A stretch of DNA of 13,418 nucleotides from GCA-2688105 sp964499445 (GCA_964499445.1 CAZCLE010000030.1:1-13418), one strand, 5' to 3'; counted from the stretch's first letter, positions 5,426 to 12,008 are shown. A program made the numbers and translations. The notes: generated by a model from the sequence alone, not told the origin.

Positions 5426-6442
5426 TCACCAAAACCTATCAAAGAATTCTTCAACCCTATCGTTGAGCCATTTCCAGGGGTCTTGAATAAACTCAAGTAT
5501 CTGGTCTTTCCAGTCCAGCCAGCCTTCCCAGAAGGGTTCCCTATCCAGAAAAGCACTATTTATTAAGCTCTGTATGTCTAGCAGCCTATCATCCCACCAG
5601 GTAGTTAGGTTTGTTAGAATGTTACCCCACCAGTTAGTGAACCAGGATAAAATCTCATTAAGAGAAGGCATCTGGTCTAAAAGGTAGCTGATTTGAGCTT
5701 GAAGGTTAGTTAGCCACTCCTCAACGCTATCAATTCGCTCTGAGAGCCAGTCTGTAGCTTCACTAATCCAGCCTAGAACTATAGGAGCTAAGGAAGCCCA
5801 CCAGTCTTCTAAAATAGCAGTGATACTTGCCCAGACGTCCTTTAGCCAGTCCCCGGCTGCGATAGCTGCGTCCAGGAACTCCTTGAAGTAAGAGTAGATT
5901 TGTGGGATGCTGAGGATAGCCCCGAGTCTATCAATTACGCTATTAACCCACTCACCGAAATCGTGGAAATGCCAGGCTAACCAGTTGAACCACACGCTAA
6001 GACCGAGAAACGTGTCAGCAATCCAACAGAAGGGCGGAATCCAGTCAAAGATAGTAAGATATATACCGTAAAACCACTCTGAAACGCCATTTAAGGCATA
6101 AATAATCCAGTTCATAAAGGTTGCTTTAGGTGGAGGTGGAGCGAAAGCCAGGGTAGTAAATTCACTGTCTTGACCATAAGACCATAGGCCTTCACTAGTC
6201 CCGGCTATTCGGAAGTGGTAAGTAGTGTCCGGGTTTAAGCCCTCAATTCTGTAGAAGTATTCCTTCCCTGGAATAGCTATTTCATAGTATGTCCAGTTAC
6301 CATAATAGGTAGTCCTACCCCACTGAAAGATGACATAGGATAAGACGTCAGCCCCAGATGCCTGACAAAGACCACTCAAAGTTGCCTTGGTATTAGTAAT
6401 TGTGGAAGCAAAACCAGTCTTTACATCCGGAGCCCATGCCAT
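5426..6442 (-). CDS. Fibronectin type III protein with Trp-rich amphipathic helical tail
   Basis: Residues about 5-97 form a beta-sandwich domain ending EGLNPDTTYHFRIAG and DSEFTT, the classic fibronectin type III pattern for carbohydrate or protein contacts on phage surfaces. A proline hinge (APPPP, 101-105) follows. The remaining ~230 residues are predicted amphipathic helices with 26 tryptophans (30 of 338 overall). Examples are WFNWLAWHF (151-159), DWWASL (213-218), FTNWWGN (268-274) and FWEGWLDWKD (304-313). Such interfacial Trp suggests insertion at a membrane surface. GGGAG lies upstream of ATG 6442. The next gene also starts with Trp-rich helices, so the pair may act together in membrane contact or genome delivery. 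That role is inference; the Fn3 call is the firm part. Confidence 0.7.
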   Translation of the reverse strand: MAWAPDVKTGFASTITNTKATLSGLCQASGADVLSYVIFQWGRTTYYGNWTYYEIAIPGKEYFYRIEGLNPDTTYHFRIAGTSEGLWSYGQDSEFTTLAFAPPPPKATFMNWIIYALNGVSEWFYGIYLTIFDWIPPFCWIADTFLGLSVWFNWLAWHFHDFGEWVNSVIDRLGAILSIPQIYSYFKEFLDAAIAAGDWLKDVWASITAILEDWWASLAPIVLGWISEATDWLSERIDSVEEWLTNLQAQISYLLDQMPSLNEILSWFTNWWGNILTNLTTWWDDRLLDIQSLINSAFLDREPFWEGWLDWKDQILEFIQDPWKWLNDRVEEFFDRFW

Positions 6443-6461
6443 AATGCTTCTCTCCCTTGCC

Positions 6462-6671
6462 TCATAGAGCCTTTATCTTGTCTGCGTTTTGAGCAGCAGC
6501 CAGCAGGATAGGCGCCGACTTCTCCGGGGTAAAGTTCGTCTCGTCAATATCCACCCTGAGGACAACTCCACCCCTTGTCTTGATTGTGTGCCGGTAATAA
6601 TGCTCAACTCCACCCAGCTCAGCTACCCTGGCCATCTCGTCAATCTTCAGTACCTTATATTCAGCAGCCAT
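6462..6671 (-). CDS. Small conserved-looking protein (69 aa), unknown
   Basis: The protein reads MAAEYKVLKIDEMARVAELG, then GVEHYYRHTIKTRGGVVLRV, ending with a helical Ala-rich tail (ILLAAAQNADKIKAL). The pattern suggests helix, then two or three beta strands, then helix. The phrase TRGGVVLRVDIDE resembles small phage proteins found beside holin-like genes, though I cannot name the family. GGGAGG lies 10 nt before the ATG. It sits between two tiny membrane genes and the Fn3 protein. Possibly a minor virion or accessory protein; no motif shows an enzyme. Confidence 0.7.
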   Translation of the reverse strand: MAAEYKVLKIDEMARVAELGGVEHYYRHTIKTRGGVVLRVDIDETNFTPEKSAPILLAAAQNADKIKAL

Positions 6672-6693
6672 TGTACCGTTACCTCCCTTTGCG

Positions 6694-6864
6694 TTATTCC
6701 CTGGGCTTGTTAGTTAAGGCTACATCGTAGGTCCCTTTCAGGATATAGCCGATTGCCAGTCCCAGCATCCCTTTAACCTCGCCGTTTACCCCGAGCAAAA
6801 TCAGGGTGAATAGACCGACAATGATGACCAGCACAATGATAGCCTCCAGCATATACTTTTTCAT
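6694..6864 (-). CDS. Small membrane protein (56 aa), holin or virion membrane candidate
   Basis: This gene was read from the strand: MKKYMLEA, then a strong membrane segment IIVLVIIVGLFTLILLG (9-25), a short polar turn NGEVKG, and a second moderately hydrophobic helix MLGLAIGYIL (33-42) before a polar tail. The start overlaps the stop of the 42-aa gene as ATGA, with GGAGGG 5 nt upstream. Two small membrane genes in a row inside a virion operon fit either a holin pair or proteins of an internal virion membrane. The second is attractive if the capsid protein is a double jelly-roll type. I cannot choose between them from sequence. Confidence 0.75.
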   Translation of the reverse strand: MKKYMLEAIIVLVIIVGLFTLILLGVNGEVKGMLGLAIGYILKGTYDVALTNKPRE

Positions 6865-6989
6865 GGCATCCCTCCAAAAAGCCAGTTAAAGAAGTGGTGA
6901 AAAAACTCAGAGTGCACAAAGCACCCGGTGATATAGCCTATCACCGAGAAAGCTAAGACCACCACGCTCATCTTAACCTTGAAGCCCAT
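6861..6989 (-). CDS. Very small membrane protein (42 aa)
   Basis: MGFKVKMS is followed by a hydrophobic helix VVVLAFSVIGYITGCF (9-24), then an aromatic, His-containing tail (EFFHHFFNWLFGG). The basic N-terminus and single helix suggest an N-in membrane protein. The ATG follows the upstream stop after 1 nt and has only a weak AAGGG upstream, so it probably depends on coupled translation. Its own stop overlaps the next ATG. It is real in my view because both junctions are so tight, and because with its neighbour it exactly fills a 319-nt gap. Confidence 0.65.
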   Translation of the reverse strand: MGFKVKMSVVVLAFSVIGYITGCFVHSEFFHHFFNWLFGGMP

Positions 6990-6990
6990 T

Positions 6991-7656
6991 TTAAGCTACG
7001 CCCTTCACTTTAGCTATGTCAGCTACAGCAACACCCATTATCTTAGCTGGATTAGTAACGCCTGAGATTTTACCTGTCCAGCCGGCTGCTCCATACTCAA
7101 TAGTCAACTTAGGACAGAGGTCAGTGTCATCAGTGTAATCATTGGAGTGGAACTTCGCAATGGTGCCTCCTGAAGCTAACTGTTCGGTTGCAAACTTCAC
7201 TAGAAACTCGGCAGGATTTTCGTTTGCGTAAGCATCCTGCACTATGGCTAAAACGTTCCAGGCCATCCAGCCATAACCTGCTGGAAAGGTAGTGCTACCA
7301 CCACCAGGGTCAGAAGTTACATAATCTCCACCGGCTGCTGTCCAGGCTGTAGATGCTTTATACACATTCCAGCAGGACTCTAACTCTACCCAATCTATCC
7401 GCGTGAGTTTATATGCCCAGACGGTTTTGCCAGACGGGTTGTTAAGAAGCCACTCATAGTAGTATAGCTCAAGACTGGCTGAGAGTATTGTCTGCCCCCC
7501 GGGAAGCCCGGAAATATCAAATTCAAGTATCGGTCTGCCCGTCCCGTCTGCATAGTCTTTCGCTTGAAGGTCAACAGCATTACCATAGCTCCTCGCTTCT
7601 GCAGCTTCATTAAGGTAATTGTCCTTAGCACTTGGCTGAACTATTAACTCTCCCAT
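6991..7656 (-). CDS. DNRLRE-like beta-sandwich virion protein with short C-terminal repeat motifs
   Basis: The 221-residue protein opens MGELIVQPSAKDNYLNEAAE, then has ILEFDISGLPGGQTILSASL, WVELESCWNVY, TTFPAGYGWMAWNV and SNDYTDD.LCPKLTIEY. These are the usual blocks of the DNRLRE/CBM96-like domain ('D..l......Y.......l.F.d.s.lp....I.sA.L.ly'), a carbohydrate-binding beta sandwich. The last ~25 residues hold three related blocks: KISGV, KIMGV and KVKGV. I use ATG 7656, 1 nt after the previous stop, rather than a 24-nt longer start inside that gene. It likely decorates the virion surface or spike and binds host glycans, judging from fold and neighbours. Confidence 0.7.
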   Translation of the reverse strand: MGELIVQPSAKDNYLNEAAEARSYGNAVDLQAKDYADGTGRPILEFDISGLPGGQTILSASLELYYYEWLLNNPSGKTVWAYKLTRIDWVELESCWNVYKASTAWTAAGGDYVTSDPGGGSTTFPAGYGWMAWNVLAIVQDAYANENPAEFLVKFATEQLASGGTIAKFHSNDYTDDTDLCPKLTIEYGAAGWTGKISGVTNPAKIMGVAVADIAKVKGVA

Positions 7657-7657
7657 T

Positions 7658-8704
7658 TTAGCTAATCTCCACCAGCTCAAAGCTCGGATTGAAGTAGATT
7701 ATATCGGCTGAGATAGCTACGCCAACTACCTGAACTTGCTCTCCGGCGACTGCTGGTAAAGTTTGAGTTAGCTCGCCAGCAGTAGCTCTGCTTACATAGA
7801 GGAGTCCCCCAGGAGTCCACGTCCAGGTATCGTCTCTAAAGAAGCCCTGAAGCAGGAAGGAGCCGACAGCGTTCTCAGCTATATCCCCTGTAGCTAGAGC
7901 TATGGCTGGCATTGTAGCTGCTGCGGTAGCTAGAGCCTTCTCCATCTTACTATCGCCACCTACATAGACTGCCTGACCGATAGTAAGGGCTATCCCAGCA
8001 GTCATCGGGACACAATTGCCAGACCAAGTATGGTCAGTTCCAAGCGCCTGAGTGAGCTGGTGATGGTAAGCATATATATCAGACCATCTTTTCGCAGTAT
8101 CGCCAAAACTCTTGCTTCCATCGGCACTAGGCTCACTATCAAGGTGTATTACGAATTTTGTCGGTATATTGCCTGTCCCAAAAGAGAAGGCATATAAGCG
8201 AACAGTTGTCCCCTCTATTAGGAGCTCTGCAATGCCACAATTTGCAGGGTCGTTGGTATTTAACAGTGCCACATTAGCTATCTCACTAGTTCCACTAGGC
8301 ATGATATTGACTGAGCCTTGATTATTACCTGATGCTGGCTGGACTACTAATTCATGAGGCATACCTGCAACTTGGCCACCATAAACTAAGCAATTACCGG
8401 TATAAGTACCTAGCTCTAACCAACCATCAAGCGGTATTACAATTTTCTTGGTAGCTGCTAGGGTTAGCCCGGCTGCTTCAACGGCTGCTACCGCTAGAGC
8501 ATCTATAGCTTTGCACTTCCATAAACTAGTTGCAGCATCCCAGTAAACGAAGTAATTATCGGTAGGCGCTGGGACATTAACATCTCCAATATCATTGAGC
8601 TCATCAATAACAGCCACTGTATATAACCTCCCTTGATTATCTGTCTTTACTTTCACCCAACAATTATTGGTAGTGTCCCAAGCCCACAAGGTCGTTCCTG
8701 CCAT
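7658..8704 (-). CDS. Fibre/spike-like virion protein (348 aa)
   Basis: The protein starts MAGTTLWAWDTTNNCWVKVK, is rich in Thr, Ala and Gly, and has no membrane segment. Residues ~190-215 (GSKSFGDTAKRWSDIYAYHH) resemble the repeat-like 'lGs...rW..iYa' segments of phage fibres that end with a chaperone or trimer domain. The last ~110 residues (MTAGIALTIGQAVYVGG, later GGLLYVSRATAGELTQTLP and VQVVGVAISADIIYFNP) look like the beta-rich C-terminal domain common in tail fibres and decoration proteins. AAGGGAG lies upstream of the ATG. It is most likely a receptor-binding or spike protein; it is not itself evidence for a tail, since tailless viruses also carry spikes. Confidence 0.65.
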   Translation of the reverse strand: MAGTTLWAWDTTNNCWVKVKTDNQGRLYTVAVIDELNDIGDVNVPAPTDNYFVYWDAATSLWKCKAIDALAVAAVEAAGLTLAATKKIVIPLDGWLELGTYTGNCLVYGGQVAGMPHELVVQPASGNNQGSVNIMPSGTSEIANVALLNTNDPANCGIAELLIEGTTVRLYAFSFGTGNIPTKFVIHLDSEPSADGSKSFGDTAKRWSDIYAYHHQLTQALGTDHTWSGNCVPMTAGIALTIGQAVYVGGDSKMEKALATAAATMPAIALATGDIAENAVGSFLLQGFFRDDTWTWTPGGLLYVSRATAGELTQTLPAVAGEQVQVVGVAISADIIYFNPSFELVEIS

Positions 8705-8721
8705 CTCTTACTCCCTTACTA

Positions 8722-9450
8722 TCAAGGCTCATTCTGAGTTACGACAACATTATCAAAATATACCCCAACAGCAGCATCAGCTGGCGTAGTTACTCTAAGT
8801 ATTATAGATATAGAAGGCAATACAACTGAGTCGTCTTCTCTCATCGCTTCGTCTGATAAGTCGTATTCCACGCCTGCAAATATCCCTCTTACATACTTCA
8901 TTGTTTCGCTATCAATAACTAGCTTAGCAGGCCAAAACTCAAAGTAAGTATGAGGCAGGTTTATGCCGGTAGCGATAGCTTTGAAGGCACCTGTAGAGTC
9001 AAGAATAAGGAGCTCCTTATTAACCTTATCATATCGTAACTCCGCCCTACGATAATGAGTACCATCATAAATCCATATCGCAATATCGTAGTATGCAGCG
9101 TCGCCAACCCGTTGCAACCTTGCCTCTAAGCCATAGGATTGGTCTGGTGTAACCTGTATCCTGCGTTCTACAAGGGCGAAAGCGTCAGTCGTAGCGATAG
9201 TTTCCATGTATAAGCATTGGCTACCCATATAAGCTACGCCGGGGTAAAGTCTCTCTATATCAGCGCCAGTGCCTTCACCTGTAGTCCATTTCAGAACGGG
9301 ATCCTCAAAGTCATCAAGGAGTATTACATCTCCTCTGCGGTCTAAGGTTACAATACTGCCCAGCCTGGCTGCCAGCTCTGCCATATCAGCCAGTGAGCCT
9401 ACATTTACTTTAGCTGCATACGCTCCAAAGTCAGGCTGTCCTCTAGCCAT
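8722..9450 (-). CDS. Beta-rich virion protein with conserved-looking N-terminus (242 aa)
   Basis: The protein has an N-terminal ~45-residue segment (MARGQPDFGAYAAKVNVGSL, then MAELAARLGSIVTLDRRGDV) followed by a domain beginning LLDDFEDPVLKWTTG. It is rich in alternating strands and ends SIILRVTTPADAAVGVYFDN. The 'DDFEd...W' opening and the ending 'fDNv.v' are typical of concanavalin-like or LamG-type jelly-roll binding domains. I do not recognise a precise family. AAGGAG lies 7 nt before ATG 9450, immediately after the structured RNA element at 9467-9537, so expression may depend on that structure. It is probably a surface or spike-base component of the virion. Confidence 0.65.
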   Translation of the reverse strand: MARGQPDFGAYAAKVNVGSLADMAELAARLGSIVTLDRRGDVILLDDFEDPVLKWTTGEGTGADIERLYPGVAYMGSQCLYMETIATTDAFALVERRIQVTPDQSYGLEARLQRVGDAAYYDIAIWIYDGTHYRRAELRYDKVNKELLILDSTGAFKAIATGINLPHTYFEFWPAKLVIDSETMKYVRGIFAGVEYDLSDEAMREDDSVVLPSISIILRVTTPADAAVGVYFDNVVVTQNEP

Positions 9451-9466
9451 CTAATCACTCCTTGTA

Positions 9467-9537
9467 GGGCAGGCTGTTAGAAGCGAGTGAACATGAAGAC
9501 ACTCGGCCAGGGCAGCCTACCCTAACATTCCCCTGGC
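9467..9537 (-). ncRNA. Pseudoknot-capable structured RNA between virion genes
   Basis: In the leftward transcript three helices can form. P1 is GCCAGGG (9537-9531) with CCCTGGC (9512-9506), 7 bp. P2 is GGGTAGGCTG (9522-9513) with CAGCCTGCCC (9476-9467), 10 bp including one G-U. P3 is CGAGTG (9505-9500) with CACTCG (9489-9484), 6 bp. The order P1-P2-P1'-P3-P3'-P2' is an H-type pseudoknot with a hairpin in one loop. The arms P2, P1' and P3 abut with no unpaired base. It starts 1 nt after an upstream stop and ends just before AAGGAG of the next gene. It may control translation, RNA processing or stability, or be a ribozyme. Without covariation this stays a structural prediction. Confidence 0.55.
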
Positions 9538-9538
9538 T

Positions 9539-9961
9539 TTAACTCCTCGCTGTAAATATTCTCTTTGGTGATAGCACCCCAAAGGCATTCTTAATAGCAT
9601 CAACTATCGCTAGCGCTACGATAGCCTTTCTAGGCAGTACTGCCACGAATACATCAAAGGTATGTGGGTAGGTATCATCATCATTCCAGCCTTCCAGCTT
9701 TAGCTCGTAGGGTGGCTGGTAGCTCTCATAATACTCCTCCCAATCTATCGGGAAGGAGTCTCCATGCATCTCCATAGCTTCAGTTGAGGGGGCAATTTGG
9801 TGTTCGTGGTGAAGGATAACAAGGTGAGCTAAGGCAGCGTGTCCGGGGCGTGGTCTGACCATAATCTTGGTGATGATACCGTGAGCTATACCAAAGACTA
9901 CCACGGTACGGTTAGCCTGAGTGGTGTTCTTAGGTATCGTGATGGTCCCTTGAAACAGCAT
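9539..9961 (-). CDS. Beta-rich minor virion protein (140 aa), unknown
   Basis: The protein reads MLFQGTITIPKNTTQANRTV, continues with GIITKIMVRPRPGHAALAHL and WNDDDTYPHTFDVFVAVLP, and ends with a short helix and basic tail (PKRIFTARS). Alternating strands with Pro/Gly turns suggest a compact beta sandwich. The ITIPKNTT and PRPGHAALAHL segments look like conserved structural loops. I do not know the family name. It lies two genes after the capsid protein, so a minor capsid, vertex or penton-type protein is a reasonable inference. The ribosome binding site is weak (GAGAG), and the gap to the upstream gene is 25 nt. Nothing suggests an enzyme. Confidence 0.65.
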   Translation of the reverse strand: MLFQGTITIPKNTTQANRTVVVFGIAHGIITKIMVRPRPGHAALAHLVILHHEHQIAPSTEAMEMHGDSFPIDWEEYYESYQPPYELKLEGWNDDDTYPHTFDVFVAVLPRKAIVALAIVDAIKNAFGVLSPKRIFTARS

Positions 9962-9986
9962 AATTAGCTCTCGCTATTATTGGATA

Positions 9987-10289
9987 TTAACCTTCTGATT
10001 GAGGACGCTGCCTCCACTGGACAAAGCAGCCATCCACTTTCTGCACAAATTCAATATATAACCCTCTCCTAAGATAGATATGCGGGTTAAAAGGAAACGG
10101 CTGTGATTGGGAAGCGCCCTGTCTGAGTCTCAGTTTAAGCTCTCCGTTAGTATCTACACCATCATAGACTTTTAGGTCGCTAGTAGCGTTACTGGATAAG
10201 ACAATAAGATGAGATAGCTCACAAGCGGTCTGTGATAAGACTTCCGTTGTAGTTAGATATTTTGTGGCATACTCTTTGCAATCCATCAT
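9987..10289 (-). CDS. Small beta-rich virion protein (100 aa), unknown
   Basis: I place the start at the ATG pair 10289/10286 (MMDCKEYATKYL), because AAGGAG lies 3 and 6 nt upstream. A longer reading to 10334 would begin inside the terminator hairpin. The body (LSHLIVLSSNATSDLKVYDG, then GELKLRLRQGASQSQPF and RRGLYIEFVQKVDGCFVQW) is a series of short strands, like small phage head or spike proteins that form a beta barrel. It is separated from the capsid gene by a terminator hairpin, so it should be made at a lower level than capsid. Function unknown; a cement, vertex or receptor-contact protein is possible. Confidence 0.65.
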   Translation of the reverse strand: MMDCKEYATKYLTTTEVLSQTACELSHLIVLSSNATSDLKVYDGVDTNGELKLRLRQGASQSQPFPFNPHIYLRRGLYIEFVQKVDGCFVQWRQRPQSEG

Positions 10290-10300
10290 GCTCTCCTTAT

Positions 10301-10330
10301 AAGAAAAGGGGGGAGCTATTAACTCCCCCC
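10301..10330 (-). terminator. Terminator/attenuator directly after the capsid gene
   Basis: Leftward RNA forms GGGGGGAG (10330-10323), a 7-nt loop TTAATAG and CTCCCCCC (10315-10308), followed by TTTTCTT. This is a strong hairpin with a short U tract, 8 nt after the capsid stop codon. Virion genes continue downstream without a visible new promoter, so it likely terminates only part of the transcripts and raises the ratio of capsid to minor proteins. Confidence 0.75.
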
Positions 10331-10338
10331 TCAATCCT

Positions 10339-11424
10339 CTAGTATCTCCGTAGCTGTTGAATAACTACCTGATACGTTCCTGTGATACCCGCTCCACCAC
10401 CGGCTACTTTTAGCCTCAAGTTGCCAACCTTGCTAACGTCATACCAGTCATCGATGTCTTTGGGGTCGCCACACTCGAAGTCAAAGCAGTGGTTCGGACA
10501 CCAACCCATTGCCTCTCCCAGTATAGTGGTTACCTCGTCTGACGTGATAGACACTCGACCTCCAGTCCGTCCTAAAGCAACGTTGTAGTGAGCGGTAGGC
10601 GAAGTGCATAAGCCCTGAATGGCTGCAAAGTAGTTGCTGGGGGTAATGAAGTAATACTGAGTAGCAATTCCAGGGTTAATGTGCAGATGGTCAACTATCT
10701 GCTGCCAACGGGACCTCGAAAGCTCACAGTAGTCTTCAACGTTGACATCCCAGGGTATCCGCTTCTCGTTATCCTCATCAATCTTAACGTGAGAGATAGT
10801 ATGCTCCGGAGGATAATTTACAAGGAAAGCCCTGACCATTATTCTCCGATACGGATAGTCAAGCGGAAGGTCAACGTACTTAAAGGCGGTAGCGGCTGCC
10901 GGTGCGTTCTCAGAATGATGCTCTTTACTCATCAGGAAACCTACCGGACTAGCCAGCTTCTCATCGAAGCAATAAGCCATAACTTGCAGCTTCGGGACAG
11001 TACCCCCGGTATCCGAGACTATCGAGTTATAGGTTATCTTCAACTGAGGCATCAGGAACTGTTTTGGGTCGAAGGCAAGCTCAGTGTCAAACAGCCATCG
11101 TCCGAAGTCAATCCCAAATATACAATCCTGGGGAACGTTTATCAAGCTCACGCCTTCGAGCATAGTTGGTACTTTGCGGTCAAACATGCAGAGAGCCTGG
11201 TTCTCAAAGCCAGACGTAGCGTGAAGCACATCTGAGCCGTCTACAAGCTCAATCTTGGTAATGTCCGCGGCCGGATGGTCTGTCATAGCTTGAAGGGACT
11301 TCGTAACGTTGTACTTGATAGCTATTCGGCTGATAGGCTCTTTCAAACGTATAGGGATAACCTTGGTACTCGCAGCTGGCGTTAAAGCCTCCTCGGGTAA
11401 AATCGTTGCGAATCTATAGTTCAT
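10339..11424 (-). CDS. Putative double jelly-roll major capsid protein (361 aa)
   Basis: The protein is beta-rich, has no signal peptide or membrane helix, and is the size of double jelly-roll capsid proteins (about 270-400 aa). The two halves carry a parallel pattern. In the first, ISRIAIKYNV (31-40) is followed by ITKIELVDGSDVL (55-67). In the second, YRRIMVRAFLVNY (192-204) is followed by ISHVKIDEDNEKRI (210-223). The DGSDV turn and the ending LRLKVAGGGAGITG...VVIQQLRRY are what I remember from capsid proteins of PM2/FLiP-like and metagenomic tailless viruses. HK97-type features such as a scaffold-protease partner are absent nearby. It lies second in the operon and is followed at once by a terminator, as expected for the most abundant product. 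Assignment is by recall and internal symmetry, not by search or structure. Confidence 0.6.
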   Translation of the reverse strand: MNYRFATILPEEALTPAASTKVIPIRLKEPISRIAIKYNVTKSLQAMTDHPAADITKIELVDGSDVLHATSGFENQALCMFDRKVPTMLEGVSLINVPQDCIFGIDFGRWLFDTELAFDPKQFLMPQLKITYNSIVSDTGGTVPKLQVMAYCFDEKLASPVGFLMSKEHHSENAPAAATAFKYVDLPLDYPYRRIMVRAFLVNYPPEHTISHVKIDEDNEKRIPWDVNVEDYCELSRSRWQQIVDHLHINPGIATQYYFITPSNYFAAIQGLCTSPTAHYNVALGRTGGRVSITSDEVTTILGEAMGWCPNHCFDFECGDPKDIDDWYDVSKVGNLRLKVAGGGAGITGTYQVVIQQLRRY

Positions 11425-11434
11425 AGCTTACCCC

Positions 11435-11890
11435 CTATCCTCCACTGGAACTAGCAGAAACACCCAGCAAAGCCAGTCTCTTAGCGTTAAGGGCTTTACC
11501 GACTTCCTCAACCCGCTTGTAATTGGCCGGGTCTCCTCTAGGCTTACGCGCTGAGAGGGTTATGGCGGCGATGGTTGAGAAAAACGGCTCGACTCCCGTG
11601 GTGTAATCAGTGGTGGCTGCCGCTATACCAGGGGCGAAGCGGTCCATAGCTACATCTCTAATCTTCCGGGCATACTTGGCTGCCCCGGCTCTGGCTACCC
11701 CCTTAGCAAAGCGTTCCTTAATACCCGGGGCGGTGATTGCCTGGTGGAAATTTCCAGCGGCGCCGACAGTCTTACTCTGCCAGTCGCTTGCCGCAGCTTC
11801 AGCCCTGGAGGCATACTCCGCTGAAGCCCTACCGGCGTTCTCCGACCATTTGGTAGTCGAAGATGCTACATCCTTTACCTTGATCGCCAT
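11435..11890 (-). CDS. Ala-rich protein encoded immediately upstream of the capsid gene (151 aa)
   Basis: The protein starts MAIKVKDVASSTTKWSENAG and is strongly helical and rich in Ala, Arg and Lys (calculated by eye, clearly basic). It has a conserved-looking 'GIKERFAKGVARAGAAKYAR' stretch near residues 56-75 and a Pro/Arg segment KPRGDPANYKRV near 114-125. I have seen this pattern beside capsid genes in uncultured phage contigs, but know no named function. Position first in the operon and the basic helical character suggest a DNA-binding internal protein, scaffold or minor capsid protein. GAGG lies 9 nt before the ATG. The leader of about 80 nt runs from the overlapping promoter region at 11979-12008. 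Confidence 0.7.
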   Translation of the reverse strand: MAIKVKDVASSTTKWSENAGRASAEYASRAEAAASDWQSKTVGAAGNFHQAITAPGIKERFAKGVARAGAAKYARKIRDVAMDRFAPGIAAATTDYTTGVEPFFSTIAAITLSARKPRGDPANYKRVEEVGKALNAKRLALLGVSASSSGG

Positions 11891-11973
11891 GATAATTTAC
11901 CTCACTTTTTACTTACTTCACATTAGCCTTCCGGCTATTTCGCTAATTCCCTACCGGGGTGTTAATTCCTCTA

Positions 11974-12002
11974 TTGACAGCATAGGCACAGTGGGGTAGA
12001 AT
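11974..12002 (+). promoter_or_regulatory. Rightward sigma-70 promoter
   Basis: TTGACA (11974-11979), 17-nt spacer, TAGAAT (11997-12002, 5 of 6 matches). Transcription would start near 12009, 33 nt before the first rightward gene at 12042. It overlaps completely with the leftward promoter on the other strand. Confidence 0.8.
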
Positions 12003-12008
12003 TGTCAA
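11979..12008 (-). promoter_or_regulatory. Leftward promoter of the virion operon
   Basis: Read leftward: TTGACA (12008-12003), 18-nt spacer, TATGCT (11984-11979, 4 of 6 matches). Transcription would start near 11972, about 80 nt before the first virion gene. It is weaker than the rightward promoter by -10 match and spacing, which suits a late promoter held off by the other one. Confidence 0.6.

Noticed and set aside
5422..5556. N-terminal extension of the 538-aa protein
   Set aside because: The extension overlaps the preceding Fn3 gene and lacks a ribosome binding site; ATG 5421 follows the previous stop by 4 nt.
9467..9537. Bona fide HDV-like ribozyme
   Set aside because: P1, P2 and P4-like helices and a CTAA linker are present, but the P3/L3 element and P1.1 pairing needed for that class are not visible, so I report it only as a pseudoknot.
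9467..9537. Simple rho-independent terminator
   Set aside because: There is no U tract after the structure; a ribosome binding site and gene follow at once.
10681..11235. Rightward open frame of 184 codons
   Set aside because: It lies wholly inside the capsid-like gene, has no ribosome binding site and no recognisable domain.
3684..11890. Standard tailed-phage morphogenesis module
   Set aside because: No terminase, portal, protease, head-tail connector, tube or tape-measure protein could be recognised; fibre-like and Fn3 proteins alone do not prove a tail.
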